From Azospirillum sp. CAG:239 (lineage in GTDB: Bacteria > Pseudomonadota > Alphaproteobacteria > RF32 > CAG-239), in the NCBI GenBank assembly GCA_000436375.1, contig FR885461.1, forward strand, positions 1 to 46,660: a DNA stretch of 46,660 bases. The letters are read 5' to 3'. Position numbers and translations under genes: made by a program. Positions 14,995 through 23,751 of this stretch are shown one piece after another (position 1 is the first letter of the stretch; each line of letters begins with the position of its first letter). The notes below the pieces were generated by a model. That model ran no database searches and was not told where the DNA came from. It was given only the letters and a program-made list of their open reading frames with translations.

Positions 14995-16539
14995 TTAAAT
15001 CGGCAGCTTGGTCGGCTTATACTTGTTAAGCCAGCTGGCAATGATTAATCTGGTTACGGTTACGGAAGTAAACATTGAAGTCGCGATACCGATGGCCAGC
15101 GTAACCGCAAAGCCTCTGACCGGACCTGTGCCGAAATAAAACAGCACGAAGGCCGCAACCAGCGTGGTCAGGTTGGAGTCGACAATCGTACCCCATGCTT
15201 CCGTAAAGCCTGCTTCGGCGGCGTCCTTGGTGGAACGGCCGTTTTTGACTTCTTCGCGCATGCGCTCGAAAATCAGCACGTTTGCGTCGACCGCCATGCC
15301 GATGGTCAGTATAATACCGGCAATGCCGGGCAGCGTCAGTGTTGCGCCCATAAAGCTCAGTGCGCCGAGCATCAGGAACAGGTTCATCAGTACGGTTACG
15401 GTCGTGAAAATGCCGAACAGGCCGTAGGCCAGAACCATGAAGACGATAACCGCAATCAAACCGATAATCGAGGCGGTAATGCCTTCGCGGATAGAATCCG
15501 AACCCAGACCTGCGCCGACGGTTCTTTCTTCCAAAACCTCAAGCGGGGCGGGCAGGGCGCCCGAACGAAGCAGCAAAGCCAGGTCATTGGCCGATTCCAG
15601 CGTAAAGTTGCCGGAGATGATGCCGCTGCCGCCGGTAATGGCGCTTTGAACGACCGGGGCCGAAATGACCTCGTTATCCAATACGATGGCCAGTCTTTCG
15701 CCGATGTTGTTTTTGGTTGCCTCGCCGAATTTTTTGCCGCCGATGGTGTTGAATTTAAAACTGACAACCGGCTGTCCTTCCTGAAAAGCAGCTTGGGCGT
15801 CAACCAGATTTTCACCGCCGACGACCGGTTTACGGCTGATGACATAAGTTTCGCCGCCTTCGCCCTTGATCAGGCGGGATGAACTGCCGAGCTTGCCGCG
15901 GCGGGCGTCCGCAGCGGTCGACCGGCTGTCAACCATGTGAAACGACAGCTTTGCCGTCTTGCCGAGCAGGGTTTTGACATATTCCGGATTTTGCAAACCC
16001 GGCAGCTGAACGACAATGCGGTCGGTTCCCTGGCGCTGAATGACCGGTTCTTTGGTGCCCAGTTCGTCAATGCGGCGGCGGACAATCTCAATCGACTGGT
16101 CGACGACTTTCAGGCGCAGCTCGTTCAAAGCCGCTTCGCTGTATTTGATGACCAGCGTACCGTCCTCATTCTCTTCAACCAGAATGCCGTTGTCTATTTT
16201 CTTAAACAGGCCGCGCGCCTGATTGCGGGAATTCAGGTTTTCGATTTTTACCTTGACCGATTCGGAACTGGCGTTCAGATTCTGATAGCGGATTTTGTTC
16301 TCGCGCAAAAGCTGGCGCGCGGAATCTTCAACCGTTGACATTCTGTCTTTGAGAACGTCGTCAAGTTTGACTTCCAGCAAAAGGTTTGAACCGCCCTGCA
16401 GGTCAAGTCCGAGGTTAACCGGCTGCCACCATTTCGGCAGGGAGGAGGGATCCTTCATCATATTTGGTATGGCAAAAAAGATGCCGATGACACAAATGGC
16501 AAGAATCAGGAAAATTCTGGTTCGTGACAGTTTATACAT
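14995..16539 (-). CDS. secD: Protein translocase subunit SecD
   Basis: This 514-residue polytopic protein is SecD, partner of SecF. Features in order are the N-terminal helix, the LGLDLQGGSNLLLEV motif around residue 46, a long periplasmic region with VQLPGLQNP, and the RND-type membrane block. The block contains GMAVDANVLIFERMREE, with the conserved Asp of the proton-translocation path. The length is typical of alphaproteobacterial SecD. The gene sits between yajC and secF with short gaps of 20 and 17 bases. Confidence 0.97.
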   Translation of the reverse strand: MYKLSRTRIFLILAICVIGIFFAIPNMMKDPSSLPKWWQPVNLGLDLQGGSNLLLEVKLDDVLKDRMSTVEDSARQLLRENKIRYQNLNASSESVKVKIENLNSRNQARGLFKKIDNGILVEENEDGTLVIKYSEAALNELRLKVVDQSIEIVRRRIDELGTKEPVIQRQGTDRIVVQLPGLQNPEYVKTLLGKTAKLSFHMVDSRSTAADARRGKLGSSSRLIKGEGGETYVISRKPVVGGENLVDAQAAFQEGQPVVSFKFNTIGGKKFGEATKNNIGERLAIVLDNEVISAPVVQSAITGGSGIISGNFTLESANDLALLLRSGALPAPLEVLEERTVGAGLGSDSIREGITASIIGLIAVIVFMVLAYGLFGIFTTVTVLMNLFLMLGALSFMGATLTLPGIAGIILTIGMAVDANVLIFERMREEVKNGRSTKDAAEAGFTEAWGTIVDSNLTTLVAAFVLFYFGTGPVRGFAVTLAIGIATSMFTSVTVTRLIIASWLNKYKPTKLPI

Positions 16540-16559
16540 AACTAAAGCCTCTTGATAAA

Positions 16560-16970
16560 TTACTTTTTGTGCTTTTCTTGAGCATTTGAATTAGCCGGTT
16601 TGGCGGCTTTGTTTTTGGCCGGTTTGGTTTCAATCTTTGCCGGTTTGAAGTTTTCTTCGTTTACCACGTCGCGGATGGTTGCGCGGTTGACCGTGACGTT
16701 CAGCCCGTCGGCAATCTCGACGACCAGTTCCATGCCGCCGTCTTCGGCTTTGACGACTTTGCCGTAAATACCGCCGCCGGTAATGACCTTGTCGCCCTTC
16801 TTGATTGCCATGAGCATGGCTTCGTGCTGTTTGATTTTCTTCTGTTGCGGACGAATGAGCAGAACATAGAAAATGACAAAGATAAGTCCCAGCTGAATCA
16901 GAGTTCCGTAAACCGAACCCTGCGCCGCGGCTGCGTCGCCTGCCTGAGCAAAAGCCTCACTGATAAACAT
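16560..16970 (-). CDS. yajC: Preprotein translocase subunit YajC
   Basis: This 136-residue protein has a single N-terminal helix (about residues 23-42) ending in the family signature YVLLIRPQQKK. A small soluble domain with GDKVITGGGIYGKV and a Lys/Ala-rich C-terminal tail follow. YajC associates with SecDF and YidC in the inner membrane. It is the first gene of yajC-secD-secF, and TTAGGAG precedes the start. The tail (about residues 113-136) is more basic than in most family members. Confidence 0.96.
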   Translation of the reverse strand: MFISEAFAQAGDAAAAQGSVYGTLIQLGLIFVIFYVLLIRPQQKKIKQHEAMLMAIKKGDKVITGGGIYGKVVKAEDGGMELVVEIADGLNVTVNRATIRDVVNEENFKPAKIETKPAKNKAAKPANSNAQEKHKK

Positions 16971-17106
16971 TTTTTTCTCCTAATTATTAATAAACTGCAA
17001 TGACTATACACCAAACTCCGTTCTTAACAAGAGTCTAAAGTCATTTATTTAACAAATTTTTTTATTATTTAGGTATTTAAGCCGGACGAATGCAAGCCTT
17101 GGTTCA

Positions 17107-18039
17107 TCAGGGCAGATAAGCCGTCGGATTCAGAGCCTTTTTGCCTGAGCGGACCTCAAAATGCAGCTGCGGCGTGTTGACTCCGCCGGTAGAGCCGACC
17201 GTAGCGATTTTTTCGCCGCGGGCTACCCGTTGCCCTTTTTTTACAAACAGGCGGTCATTGTGGGCATAGGCGGTAATCCAGCCGTCGTCGTGCTTAATCA
17301 GAATCAGGTTGCCGAAACCTTTCAGTTCGTTGCCGGCATAAGCGACCGTGCCTTTGTCGGCCGCCTTGACGTTGGTGCCGAGTGCGGCTTTGATGTTTAT
17401 GCCGTCATTGGTGCGGCCTTTGCCGATGGTGCCGAAATGCGAGATGACGGAGCCCTTAACCGGCCACAGGAATTTCGTCTTGCGGTATTTGGAAACGGGT
17501 TTTGCCTTGCTTCGGGAGCTTTGGGCGGTTTTTTTTGTGGTTGTTCTGGCTGAAGAAGACGATTTCCAGCTCCAGCGGCTCGGTGTGGTTTTGGGCGTGG
17601 CCGCTTTGTATGAAGCCGTTTCCGTATTGCTCAGGCTGCCCGGCAGTACCAGCCGCTGGCCGATGGCAAGGGTGTAAGGCTCGTTCAGCCTGTTAATCCG
17701 GCTCAGCGAGCGCAGGTCGACGTCATATTTTTTCGATATGCTGTACAGGGTGTCGCCTTTGGCAACCGTATGGTATCTGGCTCCCGGCATTCTCAGCACG
17801 CGGCCGATAGTCAGCGTATAAGGCGGCGTCAGGCCGTTGGCTTCGACCAGATCGCGTATCGGCACGTTGTAGCGGCGCGAAATGCTGTAGAGAGTGTCGC
17901 CTTTGCGGACGGTAACATAATCAGGATGTGAATTGAACAAATCGCTGAAGTTAATCAGCCGGACTCCTCCCTGGTGAAAAGTGCACCCCGAGGCCAGCAA
18001 TATCAGCGGCAGCAATATTATCCAAACTCTTTTGGCCAT
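17107..18039 (-). CDS. NlpD-like LysM/LytM lipoprotein
   Basis: The 310-residue product has a lipobox (LLASGC, lipidated Cys19) and two LysM domains (about 41-85 and 89-133). A Ser/Thr/Lys-rich linker and a C-terminal LytM (M23) domain from about 188 follow. The metal ligands of active M23 enzymes are changed: the HxxxD site reads NDGIN (Asn211, Asn215), and the final HxH reads QLH (Gln291). The same kind of loss is seen in E. coli NlpD, an outer-membrane lipoprotein that activates the amidase AmiC during division. I infer a similar amidase-activating role and no hydrolase activity. It appears monocistronic. Confidence 0.88.
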   Translation of the reverse strand: MAKRVWIILLPLILLASGCTFHQGGVRLINFSDLFNSHPDYVTVRKGDTLYSISRRYNVPIRDLVEANGLTPPYTLTIGRVLRMPGARYHTVAKGDTLYSISKKYDVDLRSLSRINRLNEPYTLAIGQRLVLPGSLSNTETASYKAATPKTTPSRWSWKSSSSARTTTKKTAQSSRSKAKPVSKYRKTKFLWPVKGSVISHFGTIGKGRTNDGINIKAALGTNVKAADKGTVAYAGNELKGFGNLILIKHDDGWITAYAHNDRLFVKKGQRVARGEKIATVGSTGGVNTPQLHFEVRSGKKALNPTAYLP

Positions 18040-18111
18040 AAATTAACCTGAATAAATCGATTCTTCAGCCCCCAGTCTACCCGCAATACTTTAATTTTTT
18101 GTGAACGGCTT

Positions 18112-18628
18112 TTAACGGAAACGGCGGTAAGCGGTTTCCAAATCGGTCAAAAATCGAAAGTAGTCATATTTATAAATGTTGAAATAAAACCTTATGCAGG
18201 AGCCGAAAAGCTTGTCTTCTGCCAAAAAACAGAGTTTTTTCGGCAGGGGCTGCTTTTCCAGAAAATTGTTTGGTTTGCTTAGATACAGCGCGACGATGCC
18301 GGAACGGATTTGGAAAGTTAAAACGCCCTTGTACGACATTTGCGTAAAACCGCAGATTTCATTCCAACGGAGTGAAAGGACGATTCAGGATAAAACCGTT
18401 TTTGCCGAGAATGATTCCCGGTTTGGTATAAAAAATACAGATTAGATGCTGCAAGGCCGCTGCGCCGAAAAATAGCCCCAAAACCGCACCGCTCAGAACA
18501 TATCCGGAAATAAAGGGAAGGAAGCCCAAACCGAAACAGCAGGACAGATAAACCAGAAACCACCCCAGACATTTCGGCCGGCTGTAATAAATTTCAAGTT
18601 TTGTTTCCGGGGCCGCCTGTCTTTTCAT
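18112..18628 (-). pseudogene. Frameshifted STM3941-like membrane protein
   Basis: Two minus-strand frames make one plausible protein. The first (18628-18359) has two hydrophobic segments and ends ...RPFTPLE-stop. The second continues WNEICGFTQMSYKG... to a stop at 18112. The layout (N-terminal EIYYSRP, two helices, a GIILGKNGF strand, a W-x-E-I strand, a soluble C-terminal domain) resembles the STM3941 family of unknown function. A loss of five bases at a TGGAA direct repeat around 18355-18369 would explain the shift. It could be a real mutation or a sequence error. It lies four bases from the end of the PAS gene region. Confidence 0.6.
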
Positions 18629-18631
18629 GTT

Positions 18632-19654
18632 TTAGTCCTTGCTGTCGGAGGATCTTATGCCGTAACGGTGGCTGCGCAGCGCGTTGCCGATGTGCCTGCG
18701 GACGCGGCCGAGCATGTTGTCGGCAGTGTCGTTGAAGTTTTTGCGGTCAGTGTACGAAACGGCAATCATTTCGGCGTTGTATTGGTCAATGTTTAGTCTG
18801 CGAATTTGCTCGATGACCGATTTATAAAGCATCTCCGCGCCTTTGGCCGCTTCTTCGCGGTTGCCGCGGCTGAAAATAATGCCGATTTTGGTCTTGTCGA
18901 AACGTCCGATATGGGTATCGGGATTTTTGAATGTTGTGACGCAGTATTCCGCAGCGTTTTTCAGAATGGTGTCGCCGGTTTCAAAACTGATGCCCTTGTT
19001 GGCGAAGTCATAGATGTCTTTCAATTCGATGACCAGCATGGCAAAGGGCTGGTTGTAACGCTTGGCGCGGTTGAAGTCGTGTTCCAGCCGTTGTGTAAAA
19101 GCCTCTTCGTTGAGAATGTCGCCGATTAAAAAATCGTGGCTGGCATAGGTGCTGAGCTTTTGTTTCCAGATTTTCGTTTCGGTAATGTCCTCGCAAAGGT
19201 AACTGATACCGGTGCATTTGAGAATTTCGTTCAAAATCGGGCGTTTGCGGCAGCGGACGTTAAATGAACTGCCGTCTTTTTTGAAGAGCAGGCCTTCTAC
19301 GTTCAGCGTTGCCTGGTTTTTAATCAGCCGGTTAAGGTTTTCCTTCATTTTTTCGCGGCGGCTGTCCGTATCTTCAATCAGGGTGCCGGGCATCGGCTTG
19401 CCGATGAGTTCTTCCGCCTTAAAGCCGGTTTTTCGGAGCGTGGCGTCATTGACGTAGGTTATGTTGAAGTCAAGGTCGGTTTTGAAATAGATGTCGCCGT
19501 CGCCGGTTTCGTTGCTGGCGGTGGTGTGCCTGTCGTTTTCAACAATCATTTCCTTGAGGCTGCGCCGGGTTTTGCTCCAGGCATAATGCAGATAAGCAAT
19601 ATAAGCCAGCAGAACGATGCACAAAACCGACAGATAAATCATAACAAACCTCAA
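18632..19654 (-). CDS. Membrane-anchored PAS and degenerate GGDEF protein
   Basis: This 340-residue protein has an N-terminal membrane helix (about 4-22), a PAS domain (about 52-155, with DLDFNITYVNDATLRKTGF and YLCEDITE) and a GGDEF-type domain (about 165-325). The GGDEF active site is lost: where (S)GGDEF is expected the sequence reads GRFDKTKIGIIF. It should therefore not make cyclic di-GMP, although it might bind a nucleotide or a partner protein. The signal sensed by the PAS domain is unknown. It is transcribed away from the suf operon, and the two share an upstream region. Confidence 0.83.
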   Translation of the reverse strand: MRFVMIYLSVLCIVLLAYIAYLHYAWSKTRRSLKEMIVENDRHTTASNETGDGDIYFKTDLDFNITYVNDATLRKTGFKAEELIGKPMPGTLIEDTDSRREKMKENLNRLIKNQATLNVEGLLFKKDGSSFNVRCRKRPILNEILKCTGISYLCEDITETKIWKQKLSTYASHDFLIGDILNEEAFTQRLEHDFNRAKRYNQPFAMLVIELKDIYDFANKGISFETGDTILKNAAEYCVTTFKNPDTHIGRFDKTKIGIIFSRGNREEAAKGAEMLYKSVIEQIRRLNIDQYNAEMIAVSYTDRKNFNDTADNMLGRVRRHIGNALRSHRYGIRSSDSKD

Positions 19655-19770
19655 ACTGGTGGAGCCATATCGGCGATTATATCCATAAAAGCTAAAGATT
19701 CGTTAAATAGAGGTTGCAATTTGACTTTAAAAACCTTAATTTTAGGAACAGATTATGGAGATTTTAGAGT

Positions 19771-21219
19771 ATGGTTAAGGAAAAACCGGAAATCGCCGAC
19801 GAAAGCGGCGATAAGTATAAATACGGCTTTGTAACCGATATTGCCGCCGATACGGCTCCCAAAGGACTGAATGAAGATATTATTCGGTTGATTTCGCGCA
19901 AAAAAGGCGAACCGGAATGGTTGCTGGAATGGCGGCTGAAAGCCTTTGAGTTTTGGCAGACGATGACCGAGCCTTCCTGGGCCAAACTTTCTTATGAAAA
20001 GATTGATTATCAGGATTTGTATTATTACTCGGCGCCTAAACAGAAAGCCGCGCCGAAAAGTCTGGACGAAGTCGACGCCGAACTTTTGAAAACTTACGAA
20101 AAGCTGGGTATTCCGCTGAAAGAGCAGGAAGCGCTGGCCGGCGTCGTTGCGGTCGACGCGGTTTTTGACAGCGTTTCCGTCGCCACCACTTATCGCGCCA
20201 AATTAGCCGAAATGGGCATTGTCTTCTGCTCAATCTCCGAAGCCGTAAAAGAACATCCGGAACTGGTAAGAAAGTATCTCGGCTCAGTTGTGCCTTATAC
20301 TGACAATTTTTTCGCCTGCCTTAATTCCGCGGTCTTTACCGACGGCTCTTTTGTGTATATTCCCAAGGGCGTCCGCTGCCCGATGGAACTTTCGACCTAT
20401 TTCCGCATTAACGCCAGGAACACCGGGCAGTTTGAGCGTACGCTGATTGTTGCCGAAGAAGACAGTTATGTGTCTTATCTGGAAGGCTGCACCGCGCCGC
20501 AGCGCGATGAAAACCAGCTCCATGCCGCCATTGTCGAAATCGTGGTGCTGAAGAATGCCGAAGTCAAATATTCCACCGTGCAGAACTGGTATCCGGGCGA
20601 CAGGGACGGCAAGGGCGGCGTCTACAACTTTGTAACCAAACGCGCGGCCTGCCGCGGCGAAAATTCGAAAATCTCCTGGACCCAGGTGGAAACCGGTTCG
20701 GCCGTAACCTGGAAATATCCGTCCTGCGTGTTGCAGGGCGACAATTCGGTCGGCGAGTTCTACTCGGTGGCCATTACCAATAACAGGCAGCAGGCCGATA
20801 CCGGAACCAAGATGATTCACATTGGCAAAAACACCACTTCCAAAATCATTTCCAAAGGCATTTCGGCCGGTTGTTCCAATCAGACCTACCGCGGTTTGGT
20901 CCGGGTGGCGCCGAATGCCCGCGGTGCGCGCAACTATTCGCAGTGCGACAGCCTGCTGATTGGCGAAAATTGCGGTTCGCACACTGTGCCCTATATTGAA
21001 AACCGCAGCAAAACCGCGGTTGTCGAACATGAGGCCACCACCAGCAAAATCAGCGACGAACAGCTGTTTTACTGCCTGCAGCGCGGCATCGGCGAAGAGG
21101 AAGCTGTCAGCCTGATTGTTAATGGCTTTTGCAAGGAGGTTATGCAGCATCTGCCGATGGAGTTTGCGATAGAAGCGGCCAAGCTGATTAACATTTCGCT
21201 GGAAGGGAGTGTCGGTTGA
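19771..21219 (+). CDS. sufB: Fe-S cluster assembly scaffold SufB
   Basis: This 482-residue protein is full-length SufB, the scaffold of the cytoplasmic SufBCD complex on which Fe-S clusters are built. The right-handed beta-helix core is recognisable, with [32 protein letters not shown] and a late [11 protein letters not shown] region. GGAG about ten bases upstream supports the start. It is the first gene of a suf operon, and its stop overlaps the next start (TGATG). A TTGACT at 19721 might be the -35 box, but I see no convincing -10 box or IscR-type operator in the 116-base spacer. Confidence 0.97.
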   Translation: MVKEKPEIADESGDKYKYGFVTDIAADTAPKGLNEDIIRLISRKKGEPEWLLEWRLKAFEFWQTMTEPSWAKLSYEKIDYQDLYYYSAPKQKAAPKSLDEVDAELLKTYEKLGIPLKEQEALAGVVAVDAVFDSVSVATTYRAKLAEMGIVFCSISEAVKEHPELVRKYLGSVVPYTDNFFACLNSAVFTDGSFVYIPKGVRCPMELSTYFRINARNTGQFERTLIVAEEDSYVSYLEGCTAPQRDENQLHAAIVEIVVLKNAEVKYSTVQNWYPGDRDGKGGVYNFVTKRAACRGENSKISWTQVETGSAVTWKYPSCVLQGDNSVGEFYSVAITNNRQQADTGTKMIHIGKNTTSKIISKGISAGCSNQTYRGLVRVAPNARGARNYSQCDSLLIGENCGSHTVPYIENRSKTAVVEHEATTSKISDEQLFYCLQRGIGEEEAVSLIVNGFCKEVMQHLPMEFAIEAAKLINISLEGSVG

Positions 21220-21503
21220 TGACGGCTCCGGTTTTGAAACGCGCCCTGCAAACTTGGGGAGGACAGGCGCAGATGTTGATGGTCGTTGAGGAAATGTCCG
21301 AGCTGACCAAGGAGATTCTTAAAAATGTCAACCGCGGAAAAGACAACGTCGCGGCCATTGTTGAAGAAACCGCCGATGTTGAGATTATGCTCGAGCAGCT
21401 TAAGGAAAATTACGGCATCGCCGACCAGGTTGCCGTTTATAAGGCTGAAAAGCTGAAACTAATAGAACGCCGCTTGAACGAATTGGATAAAAAGACAGTA
21501 TAA
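21219..21503 (+). CDS. MazG-like nucleotide pyrophosphohydrolase fragment-sized protein
   Basis: This protein of about 94 residues carries the all-alpha NTP pyrophosphohydrolase signature: EEMSE (EExxE) and EETADVEIM (ExxD) separated by one helix. It is short but contains the metal-binding helices. The ATG at 21219 overlaps the sufB stop by one base, so translation is coupled; a TTG at 21216 is an unlikely alternative. Family members remove house-cleaning or signalling nucleotides. Why it sits between sufB and sufC is unknown; no role in cluster assembly is established. Its codon use and spacing look like its neighbours, so it is a settled operon member. Confidence 0.78.
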   Translation: MTAPVLKRALQTWGGQAQMLMVVEEMSELTKEILKNVNRGKDNVAAIVEETADVEIMLEQLKENYGIADQVAVYKAEKLKLIERRLNELDKKTV

Positions 21504-21516
21504 GAAAGAACAGAAA

Positions 21517-22278
21517 ATGACGAAAACACCGCTATTGGAAATTGAAGACCTTTGCGCCCGCGTCGGCGACAGGGAAATTATCAAGAACTTCAACCTTACC
21601 GTCAACGAGGGCGAGGTGCATGCCGTTATGGGGCCGAACGGTGCCGGAAAATCGACGCTTTCTTATGTTTTGACCGGCAAACCCGGATATGAGGTTACTT
21701 CCGGAAAAATCCGTTTCAGAGGCAAAGACTTGCTGTCCATGTCGCCGGAAGAGCGTGCCCGCGAAGGCATTTTCCTTTGCATGCAGTATCCGGTCGAGAT
21801 TCCCGGCGTGCCGACGACCACCTTTTTGAAGCACGCGGTCAATGCCGTGCGCAAACATCGCGGCGAGCCTGAACTGGATACGCTGAACTTTGTCAAAATG
21901 GTGCGTGAAGAGGGCAAGGCGCTGGGCATAGACAACGAGATGATTAAGCGTCCGGTAAACGTCGGCTTTTCCGGCGGCGAGAAAAAAAGGCTCGAAACGC
22001 TGCAAATGTCGATTCTCAAACCCGATTTTTCGATTCTTGACGAAGCCGATTCCGGTCTGGACATCGACGCGCTCAAAGTCGTGGCCGACGGTGTCAACGC
22101 GCTGCGGGACGGCCGCCGTTCCATGCTGGTTATCACGCATTATCAGCGCCTGCTGAACTATATTGTGCCCGACTTCGTCCACGTCTTTGCCGACGGACAT
22201 ATCGTCCGTTCCGGTAACAGAAATCTGGCGCTGGAATTGGAAGAAAAGGGTTATGCCGAATTTGTGAAAGAGAAGTAA
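21517..22278 (+). CDS. sufC: Fe-S assembly ATPase SufC
   Basis: This 253-residue ABC-type ATPase drives the SufBCD scaffold. Walker A is GPNGAGKST (39-47), the signature is NVGFSGGEKKR, Walker B with the catalytic Glu is FSILDEADSGLD, and the switch His is in VITHYQR. The SufC-specific FLCMQYPVEIPG stretch is also present. It is spaced 13 bases from the MazG-like gene and one base from sufD. The assignment is secure. Confidence 0.97.
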   Translation: MTKTPLLEIEDLCARVGDREIIKNFNLTVNEGEVHAVMGPNGAGKSTLSYVLTGKPGYEVTSGKIRFRGKDLLSMSPEERAREGIFLCMQYPVEIPGVPTTTFLKHAVNAVRKHRGEPELDTLNFVKMVREEGKALGIDNEMIKRPVNVGFSGGEKKRLETLQMSILKPDFSILDEADSGLDIDALKVVADGVNALRDGRRSMLVITHYQRLLNYIVPDFVHVFADGHIVRSGNRNLALELEEKGYAEFVKEK

Positions 22279-22279
22279 A

Positions 22280-23674
22280 ATGGCCGGTCTGATACAAAAC
22301 GTAAAGCTTTTCGGCGAAGATATTCCCTGGTTTCAGGGGCTGCGGGATAAAGGGCTGGAAGCCTTTCGCCGTCAGGGGGTGCCGACGGCCAAAACCGAAG
22401 CCTGGAAATATACCAAACCGCGTGATTTGAATGCCGACGACTTTGTCATGAACGAGTCGAATTTTCTGGCCGAACTGTCCGAAACGGCTGCCGCCGGTGC
22501 TGACGCCCAATGCGGGAAAAATCATCATTGCAATGGGCACGACTGTCACTGCCGGCGCGGCGAAGACTGCGCGTCCGGCTGTCATTGTCATGAAGAAGGC
22601 TGCCGTTGCGGCGAGGAAATAGATGTCCATGTCGATTTGCCCTTCGACGGCTATCAGCTGCATTTTCTGAACGGACAGTTTATTCCCGTCTATCCGGTGC
22701 TGCCCCGGGGCATTGAAATTATGACGCTTATGGAAGCGGTCGTTGCGCAGGAGGCCAAGCCGTATCTCGGCCGGTTGGTCGATATGGAGCACTATCCGTT
22801 TGCGGCGCTGAATACGGCTTATATGGAAGAGGGCGTTTATATCCGCATCGACCGGAACGTCAAACTGGATAAACCGGTTATTCTGGTCAACCATACGAGC
22901 GTCGGTGCCGAAAACCTGTTTTATAATCTTCGCAATCTGATAGTGCTCGAAAGCGGCGCCAAAGCCGAATTAATCGAATGGTATAATTATGCCGGTGCCG
23001 AAAAGTCGCGTTATTTTGCCAATGTTGTCAACGAAGTCTTTGTCGAACGCGGCGCCGAATTCCGGCACTGTAAAATGCAGGACGAAGCCTTTAAGGCCAA
23101 CCATGTCGCACTGAATATGGTCCGCGTCAGAAGCGGCGGCTTTTATGATGCCTTTTGTTTGCAGCGCGGCGCCAACATCGGCCGTAACGAAACCAAGGTT
23201 CTGCTTAAAGAAGAGCAGGCTTCCGCCGAAGTCAACGCCGCTTATGTCATGCATGGCTGGGCAACGCTGGATACCACTACCGACATTGAACATCTGGCGC
23301 CGGAAACTTTTTCGCACCAGTTGGTCAAGGGCGTGGTCGGCGGCGACGCCAAGGGCGTTTTTCAGGGCAAGATTCATATTGCCAAACATGCGGTCAAAAC
23401 CGAAGGCATGCAGCTGCACAAGGCTCTGTTGCTGACGGATACGGCCGAAATTGACGTTAAGCCGGAATTGGAAATTTTCGCCGACGACGTCAGGTGTTCG
23501 CACGGCGCCGCCAGCGGCGAACTCGACGAGGAAACCCTGTTTTATATGCAATCGCGCGGTATCGGCCGGGAAGAAGCCAAACAGATTTTGATTGACGCCT
23601 ATCTTGACGACGTCGTCAACAAGGTTGCGGACACGGCAGTCCGGGAATGGTTCCGCGAGCGGGCAAGGGCGTAA
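22280..23674 (+). CDS. sufD: Fe-S assembly protein SufD with His/Cys-rich insertion
   Basis: The 464-residue product has the SufD layout: an N-terminal AWKYTKPRDL region, a beta-helix core and the C-terminal family motif RCSHGAASGELDEETLFYM. Residues 78-110 form an inserted segment with nine cysteines and six histidines, arranged in CxC and HxC pairs (CHC, HCH, CRC). I know of no such segment in characterised SufD. The rest of the domain is intact on both sides, so the insert is probably a flexible loop. Metal or cluster binding by the loop is inference. sufC ends one base before it, and 77 bases separate it from sufS. Confidence 0.94.
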   Translation: MAGLIQNVKLFGEDIPWFQGLRDKGLEAFRRQGVPTAKTEAWKYTKPRDLNADDFVMNESNFLAELSETAAAGADAQCGKNHHCNGHDCHCRRGEDCASGCHCHEEGCRCGEEIDVHVDLPFDGYQLHFLNGQFIPVYPVLPRGIEIMTLMEAVVAQEAKPYLGRLVDMEHYPFAALNTAYMEEGVYIRIDRNVKLDKPVILVNHTSVGAENLFYNLRNLIVLESGAKAELIEWYNYAGAEKSRYFANVVNEVFVERGAEFRHCKMQDEAFKANHVALNMVRVRSGGFYDAFCLQRGANIGRNETKVLLKEEQASAEVNAAYVMHGWATLDTTTDIEHLAPETFSHQLVKGVVGGDAKGVFQGKIHIAKHAVKTEGMQLHKALLLTDTAEIDVKPELEIFADDVRCSHGAASGELDEETLFYMQSRGIGREEAKQILIDAYLDDVVNKVADTAVREWFRERARA

Positions 23675-23751
23675 TATCCGAAGTGTTAAGTTGAAGAAAG
23701 GCTTTCCGAAATCTACATTAAAACGGTAGAAATGGGAGCGGGAGCAAAAAG

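Noticed and set aside
18355..18369. Programmed ribosomal frameshift in the STM3941-like gene
   Set aside because: No slippery heptamer or downstream stimulatory structure is seen; a small deletion at a direct repeat explains the shift better.
19655..19770. IscR-type operator before sufB
   Set aside because: No sequence resembling known IscR sites was found; only a TTGACT hexamer stands out.
20284..21150. Long minus-strand open frame opposite sufB
   Set aside because: It is antisense to a secure sufB gene, with composition typical of a mirrored frame and no start signal.
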